A stretch of 6,050 nt of DNA from an uncultured Frankiales bacterium (GCA_946479905.1 CAMLIA010000230.1:1-6050), one strand, 5' to 3'; counted from the first letter of the stretch, positions 1-5,511 are shown. The notes: a model not told the origin generated them from the sequence alone. Translations and numbers: made by a program.

Positions 1-354
1 CCGCGGCCGCCGGCGTCCGCCCCGCCTCCGCCGGCGCCCGCCCCACAGCCGTCCCCGTCACCGCCCACGCCGCCGCCGCCGCCCTCCGCCGGGCCGCCGG
101 TGGCCTCGCCCGCGCCGGCGCTGGAGCTGCCGCAGGTGGAGCTGCCCCAGGAGTGGTCCGAGCTGCACGAGGGCCCCGAGGCCACCAGGCCCGCCGCTCC
201 GGCCGGCCCGCCGCGCGAGGCGCCGCCTCCGGCGCTGCGCGCCGTGCCCCCGCTCAGCACCGACCCCGAACCCGTGGGTCCCTTCACTGTGGTGCCTCCG
301 CCGGTGACGGTGGAGCAGGTCGACGACGGTCCCGAACCGCCGGCGAAGCCCTGA
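1..354 (+). CDS. C-terminal part of a proline/alanine-rich protein (5' end outside window)
   Basis: This frame is open from the first base of the window to a TGA at 352-354, giving 117 visible residues. A GTG at 100 could serve as a start but has no convincing ribosome binding site, and the frame stays open and Pro-rich upstream, so I read this as the tail of a longer gene. The first 40 or so residues are almost entirely Pro, Ala and Ser. The rest is Pro-rich and acidic, with a repeated ELPQ (ELPQVELPQEW) and a tail ending in PEPPAKP. No catalytic motif, membrane segment or folded domain is visible, so the segment is probably disordered. I do not recognise the family. In many actinobacteria divIVA lies close to ileS and its product can carry a long disordered C-terminus, so a DivIVA tail is a possibility from gene order only. 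G or C in nearly every third codon position supports this frame over the overlapping ones. Confidence 0.6.
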   Translation, partial: PRPPASAPPPPAPAPQPSPSPPTPPPPPSAGPPVASPAPALELPQVELPQEWSELHEGPEATRPAAPAGPPREAPPPALRAVPPLSTDPEPVGPFTVVPPPVTVEQVDDGPEPPAKP

Positions 355-368
355 TCCCCTTGCCCGAG

Positions 369-409
369 ACGAGCCCGAAACCGGGCATCAGTAGGATGCC
401 CAGGCTCGT
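369..409 (+). other. Nested hairpin between the Pro-rich gene and the membrane protein gene
   Basis: An outer stem pairs ACGAGCC (369-375) with GGCTCGT (403-409). Inside it, GGGCATC (383-389) pairs perfectly with GATGCCC (395-401) around the loop AGTAG. The structure begins 14 bases after the upstream stop codon and ends 10 bases before the next gene's Shine-Dalgarno. It could be a terminator without a U-tract, a 5' leader structure, or, as DNA, an operator palindrome over the candidate -10 at 392-397. The sequence does not decide between these. Confidence 0.4.
392..397 (+). promoter_or_regulatory. Candidate -10 element for the gene at 434
   Basis: TAGGAT fits the TANNAT form of actinobacterial housekeeping -10 elements and lies 36 bases before the GTG start. 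No good -35 is seen at 16-18 bases upstream; the sequence there (ACGAGC) is a poor match. The hexamer lies in the loop and 3' arm of the inner inverted repeat. The call rests on one hexamer and is weak. Confidence 0.3.
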
Positions 410-433
410 TGCCCCTTCCGGAGGACTCTCCAC

Positions 434-1315
434 GTGATCGTCATCAGCGGTGCGCTCGTCGTCGTCGCCCTCGTCCTGCTCGTCATCGGGCTCGTCATCG
501 CGAGCCTGGGCTGGGTCTACGCGTCCATCGCGGTGAGCCTGCTGTCCTTCGTGTTCCTCGTGATCGGCATCCTGCAGCGCCGCAAGGAGGTGCCGGGAGC
601 TGCCGCGCCCGCCCACGCGGGGTCCGGAGCGGTCGCCGCGGGCGTCGGCGCCGTCGTGCGGGCCGGCGACCGGCTGGTCGGTCACACGGCTGCCGACGAC
701 GAGGACACGACCGTCACCGTGTCCAGCGACTTCACGCCGCCTCCGGCGCCCAGCACCGGTGCCGCTGCCCCCGCCGGGCAGGTGCTCGTCGTCGCCGGCC
801 GGCCGCGCTACCACGTCGACGGCTGCCGCTACCTGACGGGCAAGACGCCCGACTCGGTCGACGTGGCCGACGCCCGTGCCGACGGCTTCACGCCGTGCGG
901 CGTCTGCAAGCCCGACGAGGCCCTGACGGCCGCCCCGGCGACAGCCGCCCTGGTCGCGGACGAGGCCCCGGTCGCTGAGGTCCCGTTCACCGACGCCGTG
1001 GACGAGGCTCCGGTCACCGCCCCGGTCACTGCCAGGGCCACGAAGGCGCCGGCCAAGCGGGCCGCTGCCAAGAAGGCCCCGGCCGTCAAGAAGGCCGCGG
1101 CACCGGCGAAGGCCGCCGCCAAGAAGGCCCCGGCCGCGAAGAAGGCCGCTCCGGTCAAGAAGGCCGCGGCGACGAAGGCCGCCCCGGCGAAGAAGGCCGC
1201 CGCACCTGCCAAGGCCGCCGCCAAGAAGGCCGCCCCGGCGAAGAAGGCCGCCGCACCCGCGAAGGCGGCTGCCAAGAAGGCCCCCGCGAAGAAGGCCCCG
1301 GCCAAGCGCTCCTGA
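434..1315 (+). CDS. Membrane-anchored protein with a His/Cys metal-site motif and histone H1-like Lys/Ala/Pro tail
   Basis: The protein has 293 residues. The GTG start is supported by GGAGG at 420-424, nine bases upstream. Residues 2-24 and 27-47 are two hydrophobic segments separated by a very short turn and followed by RRK (49-51), so a membrane hairpin with a cytoplasmic C-terminal part is likely. Residues 52-120 are Ala/Gly/Pro/Thr-rich linker. A compact motif follows: Y126-H127-x3-C131-R-Y-L, then C155-x2-C158-K-P. This spacing resembles the small Ada-like HxxxC...CxxC metal-binding modules attached to various bacterial proteins, and one metal ion could be held by H127, C131, C155 and C158. 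From about residue 200 to the end the chain is a Lys/Ala/Pro repeat (AAKKAP, APAKKAA) like the tails of histone H1 or mycobacterial HupB, which bind DNA or RNA. A role linking nucleic acid to the membrane is inference. I do not know a named family with this architecture. Confidence 0.85.
   Translation: MIVISGALVVVALVLLVIGLVIASLGWVYASIAVSLLSFVFLVIGILQRRKEVPGAAAPAHAGSGAVAAGVGAVVRAGDRLVGHTAADDEDTTVTVSSDFTPPPAPSTGAAAPAGQVLVVAGRPRYHVDGCRYLTGKTPDSVDVADARADGFTPCGVCKPDEALTAAPATAALVADEAPVAEVPFTDAVDEAPVTAPVTARATKAPAKRAAAKKAPAVKKAAAPAKAAAKKAPAAKKAAPVKKAAATKAAPAKKAAAPAKAAAKKAAPAKKAAAPAKAAAKKAPAKKAPAKRS
1031..1312 (+). repeat. Degenerate repeats coding the Lys/Ala/Pro tail
   Basis: The last 94 codons of the membrane protein gene consist of imperfect repeats of units such as GCCAAGAAGGCC and GCGAAGAAGGCC. 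They encode KKAA and KKAP steps, mostly with AAG for Lys. The unit length varies, so this is low-complexity coding sequence rather than a regular satellite. Very similar units recur in the right-edge gene at 5897-6050, including a shared 20-base stretch. Such arrays tend to change length by slippage or recombination. Confidence 0.8.
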
Positions 1316-1339
1316 CCGCGCTCCTCACCGCGCTCCTCA
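1307..1339 (+). repeat. 12-bp tandem repeat spanning the stop codon
   Basis: CCGCGCTCCTCA occurs twice in perfect tandem at 1316-1327 and 1328-1339. The last three codons of the upstream gene (CGCTCCTGA, 1307-1315) form a further copy in the same 12-base phase, with TGA where the others have TCA. The stop codon therefore sits inside a small array, and a single base separates it from a sense codon. Confidence 0.75.
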
Positions 1340-1350
1340 GACTGGCAACA

Positions 1351-1389
1351 CGACGAAGGCCGCTCCCGAACGGGGAGCGGCCTTCGTCG
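1351..1389 (+). terminator. Strong hairpin terminator, possibly bidirectional
   Basis: Bases 1351-1367 pair perfectly with 1373-1389, giving a 17-bp GC-rich stem with the five-base loop GAACG. It begins 35 bases after the stop of the plus-strand gene and faces the end of the convergent minus-strand gene. No run of T follows on either strand, which is usual for hairpin terminators in GC-rich actinobacteria. Its symmetry would let it act on transcripts from both sides. Confidence 0.8.
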
Positions 1390-1403
1390 CCTTGGGGGTC
1401 AGT

Positions 1404-1440
1404 GGGTGCCCGGAGCACAGGGGGGAGGCCCCGGGCACCC
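1404..1440 (-). terminator. Second hairpin, probable terminator of the minus-strand unit
   Basis: GGGTGCCCGG (1404-1413) pairs perfectly with CCGGGCACCC (1431-1440), a 10-bp stem around a 17-base loop. For the minus-strand gene it starts 41 bases past the stop codon, which suits a terminator for the ileS-side transcript, backed by the stronger hairpin at 1351-1389. No T-tract is present, so the role is inferred from structure and position. Confidence 0.5.
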
Positions 1441-1481
1441 GCCGCGCCGCGAGCCAGCCCTGCTCGCGGGTACGGGGGCCG

Positions 1482-1970
1482 CTAGAGGCGGCTGCGGAGC
1501 GCGGAGCTCCGGAAGGGGTCGCGCGGCGGGGGGACAGGCAGCGACAGCAGCTCACCGTTGGCGTCCAGCCCGCACAGCCCGAGGACGCGGGACAGCAGCG
1601 AGTGCGTCGTCTCGCCGGCCTTCACGCCCTCCGCCGTCAGGAACACCCGGTAGATCGTGATGTAGTGCCGCACCGGGGTGTCGTAGCTCCAGTCGATCGA
1701 CCCGTAGTGCAGCGAGTCGCCGCGGCTGCCGTTCGCGCCGTCCCAGGGGGCGCTCCAGATCTGCACGCCGGCCGGGCCGGCGCTGTAGAGCCCGCCCGTG
1801 GAGACGTCCTGGGCCTGCGCGGCCGCGAGCAGCGCGCGTCCCTCGCGCTCCGGGAGGACCAGGGCCGGCCGCACCTGCGACTGCAGGGCGACGGCGGAGC
1901 CCGGCTTCGTGAGCCGGAACGACTTGTGGACCGGCTTCGCCTGCTCCAGCTCAACGGTGTGCACAGTCAC
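1482..1970 (-). CDS. Conserved-looking hypothetical protein downstream of ileS
   Basis: The protein has 162 residues with a GTG start at 1970, chosen because AGGAGG (1982-1977) lies six bases upstream. An ATG at 2039 in the same frame would add 23 residues across the Shine-Dalgarno and an inverted repeat, and looks spurious. There is no signal peptide or membrane segment, so a soluble cytoplasmic protein is likely. A hydrophilic N-terminal third leads into an aromatic-rich middle (IWSAPWDG at 71-78, then HYGSIDWSYDTPVRHYITIYRVFLT from 88 to 112) with a likely beta-strand pattern. A short helix-like segment holds the only cysteine, C133, and the end is Pro/Arg/Ser-rich. I do not recognise the family or see an active-site motif. 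The gene follows ileS by 115 bases on the same strand with no clear terminator between, so it may be read on the ileS transcript. G or C in nearly every third position supports this frame against the overlapping plus-strand frames. Confidence 0.8.
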   Translation of the reverse strand: MTVHTVELEQAKPVHKSFRLTKPGSAVALQSQVRPALVLPEREGRALLAAAQAQDVSTGGLYSAGPAGVQIWSAPWDGANGSRGDSLHYGSIDWSYDTPVRHYITIYRVFLTAEGVKAGETTHSLLSRVLGLCGLDANGELLSLPVPPPRDPFRSSALRSRL

Positions 1971-1976
1971 CGGGGG

Positions 1977-1982
1977 CCTCCT
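1977..1982 (-). promoter_or_regulatory. Ribosome binding site deciding the start of the 162-residue protein
   Basis: AGGAGG on the minus strand is followed by six bases and then GTG at 1970. It is the only strong Shine-Dalgarno near the 5' end of this gene and fixes the start at 1970 rather than at the upstream ATG (2039). Confidence 0.7.
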
Positions 1983-1993
1983 GCTGCCTGATG

Positions 1994-2009
1994 TGCTCCA
2001 GATGGAGCA
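1994..2009. repeat. Inverted repeat upstream of the 162-residue protein gene
   Basis: TGCTCCA and TGGAGCA form a perfect 7-bp inverted repeat with a two-base spacer (GA). It lies 24 to 39 bases before the GTG at 1970, between ileS and that gene. It could be an operator half-site pair or a small RNA hairpin just ahead of the ribosome binding site. No T-tract is present, and no promoter could be assigned with confidence in the 115-base gap. Confidence 0.5.
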
Positions 2010-2085
2010 GTGCTGGGTGTTCACCAGGAGCATCGGCACCCAGGCAGCCCTTCCTGACTGCGCCGTTCGGGTGGTTCTTCCCGGG

Positions 2086-5000
2086 CTAGCCCCCTGCCAG
2101 GCGCAGCCAGAAGCGCAACCCGAGGTCGGGATCGTCGTGGTGGGCGATGTCAGCCGTCGGGCGGCCCTCGGTGACGCTGACCGCCAGCACCTCCTCGGCG
2201 AGCCTCAGCGACCCCTCCCGCAGTGCCTCGGCCAGCTCGCCCGAGGCGGCCCACCAGAGCTCGATGCGGTCGCTGACGTCGAGCCCGGTGCTCTTGCGCG
2301 CGTCCTGGACCAGGCGGACGGCGTCGCGCACCAGACCCTGCCGCCGCAGCTCCGGCGTGATCTCGAGGTCCAGGGCGACGGTCTCCCCGCCGAACTGCTC
2401 CACCGCCCACCCCTCCCGAGGGGTCTCGGTGACGAAGACGTCGTCGGGGCCGAGGGTGACCTCGGAGCCGTCGACGACGACCCTCGCGGTGCCGTCCCTC
2501 AGGCCGGCGGCCAGGACCGCCGCGTCGGCAGCCGCGATCGCCTTCGCGACCTCCTGGACGCCCTTGCCGAAGCGCTTGCCGAGCTCGCGGAAGTTCGCCT
2601 TCGCCGTCGTCTCGACCAGGTCGCCGGACAGCCGCTCCAGGGCCACGACGTTGAGCTCGAGCGCGACGAGGTCGCGCAGCTCGTCGGGAAGCGTCTCCCA
2701 GCGCTGGGCGCTCACCAGCGCACGCGACAGCGGCTGGCGGGTCTTCGTCTTCGACGCCGCGCGGGCCGCCCGACCCAGGTCGACCAGGCGACGCACCAAG
2801 GCCATCTGCTCGCCGAGCTCAGCGTCCACGCGGGAGGCGTCGGCAGCCGGCCACGCCTGCAGGTGCACGCTGTCGCCGCCGACGAGCGCCTCGTGCAGCA
2901 CCTCCGCCAGGAACGGCGTGAACGGCGCCATCAGGGTGCCCAGGACCGTCAGGCACTCGTGCAGCGTCGTGAGGGCAGCGGGGTCGCCGTCCCAGAAGCG
3001 CCGCCGGGAGACCCGCACGTACCAGTTCGACAGGTCGTCGATGAGCCGCTCGAGCCGGCGGCCGGCGCGCAGCGAGTCGAAGGACTCCAGGGCGTCGGTC
3101 ACCTCGGTGACGGTGGCGTGCAGCTCGGACAGCGCCCAGCGGTCCAGCAGCGTCAGCTCGCCGGTCGTCCCCGGCTGCCAGTCGTTCGCGTCGGCGTAGA
3201 GGGTGAGGAAGCTCGCGGTGTTCCACCAGGTCAGCAGGACCTTGCGGGTGACCTCCTCGAGCTGCGCGTCCCCGATGCGGCGGGACGCCCACGGGTTGCC
3301 GCCGCAGAGCATGTACCAGCGCAGCGCGTCGGCGCCGTGCTTGTCCATCAGCTCGTGCGGGTCGAGGACGTTGCCCAGGTGCTTGCTCATCTTGCGGCCC
3401 TCGGCGTCGAGGATGTGCCCGAGGCAGAGCACGGTCTCGTACGACCCCTGGTCGAAGACCAGTGTCCCGATCGCCATCAGCGTGTAGAACCACCCGCGGG
3501 TCTGGTCGATCGCCTCGCAGATGTAGTGCGCGGGGTACGCCGGCTCGACGCCGGTGTGGGGGTACCCGACCTGCGCGAACGGCATCGAGCCCGCGTCGTA
3601 CCAGCAGTCGATGACCTCCGGGACGCGCGTGGCCGTCGTGCCGCACTCCGAGCAGGGCAGCGTCACGTCGTCGACGAACGGCCGGTGCGGGTCGAGGCCG
3701 GAGACGTCCTGCCCGGACAGCTCCGACAGCTCCTTCAGCGACCCCACGACGGTCAGGTGGTCCTCGTCGCACCGCCAGACCGGCAGGGGAGTCCCCCAGT
3801 AGCGGTTCCTCGACAGCGCCCAGTCGATGTTGTTCTCGAGCCAGTCGCCGTACCGGCCGTTCTTGATCGTCTCGGGGTGCCAGTCGGTGCCGGCGTTGAC
3901 CTCCAGCAGCCGGTCCTTGACCGCGGTGGTGCGGATGTACCAGGACGGCAGCGCGTAGTAGAGCAGGGCCGTGTCGCAGCGCCAGCAGTGCGGGTACGGG
4001 TGCTCGTACGGGACGTGCTTGAACAGCAGCCCACGCGCCTGCAGGTCCTGGGTGAGCGCCGGGTCGGCCTTCTTGAAGAACAGGCCGCCGACGAGCGGGA
4101 TGTCGTCCTCGAACGTGCCGTCGGGCCGGACCGGGTTGACCACCGGCAGGCCGTACTTCTTGCTGACCAGCAGGTCCTCCGCACCGAACGCGGGTGCCTG
4201 GTGCACGAGGCCCGTGCCGGAGTCCACGGTCACGTAGTCGGCCAGGCCGACGAAGTGCGCGCCCGGGATGTCCACCCAGTCGAAGGGACGTGCGTACGTC
4301 GTGTGCTCGAGCTCCGAGCCGGGGAACCGCTGCAGCACCTCGACGTCGTCACCGAGGACCGACAGCAGCGGCTCCGCGACGACGAGCCGCTCCGTGGGCG
4401 TCTGCGCCAGGACGTAGGTGACGGTCGGGTGCACCGCGACGGCCGTGTTGGAGACGAGGGTCCAGGGCGTGGTGGTCCAGACGAGCAGCGCAGCGCCCTC
4501 GAGCGGACCGCTCGTGATCGGGAAGCGGACGTAGACGGACGGGTCGACGACGGTCTGGTACCCCTGGGCCACCTCGTGGTCGGACAGCCCGGTGCCGCAG
4601 CGCGGGCAGTACGGCGCCACCCGGTGGTCCTGCACCAGCAGGCCCTTGTCGTAGATCTGCTTGAGGCTCCACCACACCGACTCGATGTAGCTCGGCTGCA
4701 TCGTCCAGTAGGCGTCGCCCAGGTCGCACCAGTACGCCATCCGGGTCGTGAGCTTCTCGAACTCGTCGACGTGCCGCTGGACGCTCTCCCGGCACCTCGC
4801 GTTGAACTCGGCGATGCCGTAGGCCTCGATGTCCTGCTTGCCGGAGAACCCGAGCTCCTTCTCGACGGCCAGCTCGACGGGCAGCCCGTGGCAGTCCCAG
4901 CCGGCCTTGCGCGGCACGTGCCGGCCCTGCATGGTCTTGAACCGCGGGAACAGGTCCTTGAAGACCCGCGCCTCGACGTGATGGGTGCCGGGCTTGCCGT

Positions 5001-5148
5001 TCGCCGTCGGTGGGCCCTCGTAGAAGACCCACGGCTCGCCGTCCTTGGTGAGCTCCAGGGAGCGCTCGAAGACCTGCTCCCGCTCCCAGCGCGCCAGCAC
5101 CTCGTGCTCGAGGGCCGGCAGGTCGACCTGAGGTGGCAGCTTCTTCAC
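2086..5148 (-). CDS. ileS: Isoleucyl-tRNA synthetase, eukaryote-like type 2 (IleRS2)
   Basis: This cytoplasmic class I enzyme charges tRNA-Ile with isoleucine using ATP and hydrolyses mischarged valine. The protein has 1020 residues, near the usual length for actinobacterial IleRS. The GTG at 5148 is chosen because GGAGG (5160-5156) lies seven bases upstream and the protein then begins VKKLPPQVDLPALE; a longer start at 5208 would lie inside the T-box. Landmarks: the ATP-binding signature at 54-57 reads GTHH instead of HxGH, within GPPTANGKPGTHH; the editing domain shows WTTTPWTL (224-231) and GTGLVHQAPAFG (from 311); CWYDAG is at 515-520; and the second signature is KMSKH (586-590). CxxC pairs at 181/184, 388/391 and 499/502 may bind zinc. 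The part after about 620 is the helical anticodon-binding and C-terminal region, with no obvious truncation. Swapped GxHH motifs are reported in some IleRS2 and linked to very high mupirocin resistance. The T-box leader indicates control by uncharged tRNA-Ile. Confidence 0.98.
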   Translation of the reverse strand: MKKLPPQVDLPALEHEVLARWEREQVFERSLELTKDGEPWVFYEGPPTANGKPGTHHVEARVFKDLFPRFKTMQGRHVPRKAGWDCHGLPVELAVEKELGFSGKQDIEAYGIAEFNARCRESVQRHVDEFEKLTTRMAYWCDLGDAYWTMQPSYIESVWWSLKQIYDKGLLVQDHRVAPYCPRCGTGLSDHEVAQGYQTVVDPSVYVRFPITSGPLEGAALLVWTTTPWTLVSNTAVAVHPTVTYVLAQTPTERLVVAEPLLSVLGDDVEVLQRFPGSELEHTTYARPFDWVDIPGAHFVGLADYVTVDSGTGLVHQAPAFGAEDLLVSKKYGLPVVNPVRPDGTFEDDIPLVGGLFFKKADPALTQDLQARGLLFKHVPYEHPYPHCWRCDTALLYYALPSWYIRTTAVKDRLLEVNAGTDWHPETIKNGRYGDWLENNIDWALSRNRYWGTPLPVWRCDEDHLTVVGSLKELSELSGQDVSGLDPHRPFVDDVTLPCSECGTTATRVPEVIDCWYDAGSMPFAQVGYPHTGVEPAYPAHYICEAIDQTRGWFYTLMAIGTLVFDQGSYETVLCLGHILDAEGRKMSKHLGNVLDPHELMDKHGADALRWYMLCGGNPWASRRIGDAQLEEVTRKVLLTWWNTASFLTLYADANDWQPGTTGELTLLDRWALSELHATVTEVTDALESFDSLRAGRRLERLIDDLSNWYVRVSRRRFWDGDPAALTTLHECLTVLGTLMAPFTPFLAEVLHEALVGGDSVHLQAWPAADASRVDAELGEQMALVRRLVDLGRAARAASKTKTRQPLSRALVSAQRWETLPDELRDLVALELNVVALERLSGDLVETTAKANFRELGKRFGKGVQEVAKAIAAADAAVLAAGLRDGTARVVVDGSEVTLGPDDVFVTETPREGWAVEQFGGETVALDLEITPELRRQGLVRDAVRLVQDARKSTGLDVSDRIELWWAASGELAEALREGSLRLAEEVLAVSVTEGRPTADIAHHDDPDLGLRFWLRLAGG

Positions 5149-5155
5149 GTGGTGT

Positions 5156-5181
5156 CCTCCGTCGGTGGGTCTCGACGGAGG
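5156..5181 (-). promoter_or_regulatory. Shine-Dalgarno sequestrator hairpin of ileS
   Basis: CCTCCGTCG (5181-5173) and CGACGGAGG (5164-5156) form a perfect 9-bp stem with an eight-base loop. The 3' arm contains GGAGG, the ileS ribosome binding site, seven bases before the GTG start. When this hairpin forms, the ribosome cannot reach the site; this is the off state of the T-box. Confidence 0.9.
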
Positions 5182-5213
5182 GACGAGGCGTGCGCCCCGC
5201 GGTACCACCCTCC
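5177..5213 (-). promoter_or_regulatory. T-box antisequestrator (tRNA-bound form)
   Basis: GGAGGG (5213-5208) can pair with CCCTCC (5182-5177), enclosing the bulge TGGTACC that receives the tRNA 3' end. The 3' arm of this helix is the same segment that forms the 5' arm of the sequestrator, so the two structures exclude each other. This overlap is what allows binding of uncharged tRNA to release the ribosome binding site. Confidence 0.85.
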
Positions 5214-5369
5214 TTGTCGGCCAGGCGGAACCCGCTGGCCAACCCCTCTTGCCGTGCCGTGCCGCTCAGGGGGTGATCTTCACCCCGTGCACACCCCTGG
5301 GCTCGCACCGTCCCCAGGTCGCTCCTGGCTGCGTCCGGACCTACTCGTCCCCGTCACCGCGACACCGGC

Positions 5370-5375
5370 AGCGTA
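5370..5375 (-). promoter_or_regulatory. Possible -10 element for the ileS T-box transcript
   Basis: TACGCT fits the loose TANNNT form of actinobacterial -10 elements. It would start transcription near 5363, about ten bases before the base of stem I. No good -35 is seen at the normal distance, so the call rests on position and one hexamer. Confidence 0.25.
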
Positions 5376-5482
5376 GTGGGCGCAGGGGCTCGGCGGCCAC
5401 GAAGTTCCGGCGGCCGCAGCGCGCGATGGACGGTTGAGGGTGTTCTGTCCAGTTCGCGGGCGGGCTGCTGCGGCGTGGCTCT

Positions 5483-5511
5483 TTGTGGGCGCTTCGGGTG
5501 ACACGTACCAT
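5483..5511 (+). promoter_or_regulatory. Promoter of the Lys-rich gene at 5555
   Basis: TTGTGG (5483-5488) and TACCAT (5506-5511) are separated by exactly 17 bases and match the TTGNNN and TANNAT forms of a housekeeping promoter. Transcription would begin near 5518, leaving a leader of roughly 36 bases before the ATG. The divergent ileS transcript starts about 150 bases away on the other strand; the bases between hold no further gene that I can see. Confidence 0.55.

Larger units (their letters stand above)
5156..5352 (-). promoter_or_regulatory. T-box riboswitch in the ileS leader (isoleucine, acts on translation)
   Basis: Read on the minus strand, the leader has the T-box elements in the expected order. 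The base of stem I pairs GGGG (5352-5349) with CCCC after the specifier. AGTA (5345-5342) and GAAG before the specifier suit the loop-E motif of a specifier loop. An upper stem CCTGGG/CCCAGG (5318-5313 with 5301-5296) carries the loop motif GGTGCGAG (5309-5302), as in canonical stem I. The specifier ATC, an Ile codon, is at 5277-5275. A stem III-like hairpin spans 5242-5217. The T-box core AGGGTGGTACCGCG is at 5211-5198, and its TGGT can pair with the ACCA end of uncharged tRNA-Ile. The leader ends in a hairpin that covers the ileS ribosome binding site, with no T-run. Control is therefore predicted at translation, as known for actinobacterial ileS. The outer 5' boundary is approximate. Confidence 0.95.

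Noticed and set aside
284..814. 176-codon minus-strand frame rich in Asp, Arg, Gly and His
   Set aside because: It covers parts of two plus-strand genes and the gap between them. The opposite strand has a good ribosome binding site, membrane segments and a His/Cys motif, while this frame has none.
829..1305. Ala/Phe/Gly-rich minus-strand frame opposite the Lys-rich tail
   Set aside because: The pattern (AFFAGAAF) is the reverse reading of AAG-GCC repeats. It has no independent signal and overlaps a better supported gene.
1392..1991. 199-codon plus-strand frame opposite the 162-residue protein
   Set aside because: It is Arg/Ala/Gln/Val-rich without domains and starts inside the terminator region. 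The minus strand has a well-spaced AGGAGG and better third-position bias.
5156..5220. Transcription terminator as the T-box expression platform
   Set aside because: The last hairpin is not followed by a run of T on the minus strand and its 3' arm is the ribosome binding site, so sequestration is the better reading.
1798..5376. A 1192-codon open frame on the plus strand opposite ileS
   Set aside because: It lies antisense to a clear isoleucyl-tRNA synthetase, has no recognisable domain and is dominated by Arg, Val, Leu, Asp and Gln as expected from reading GC-biased codons backwards. It also runs across the T-box and the gene at 1482-1970.
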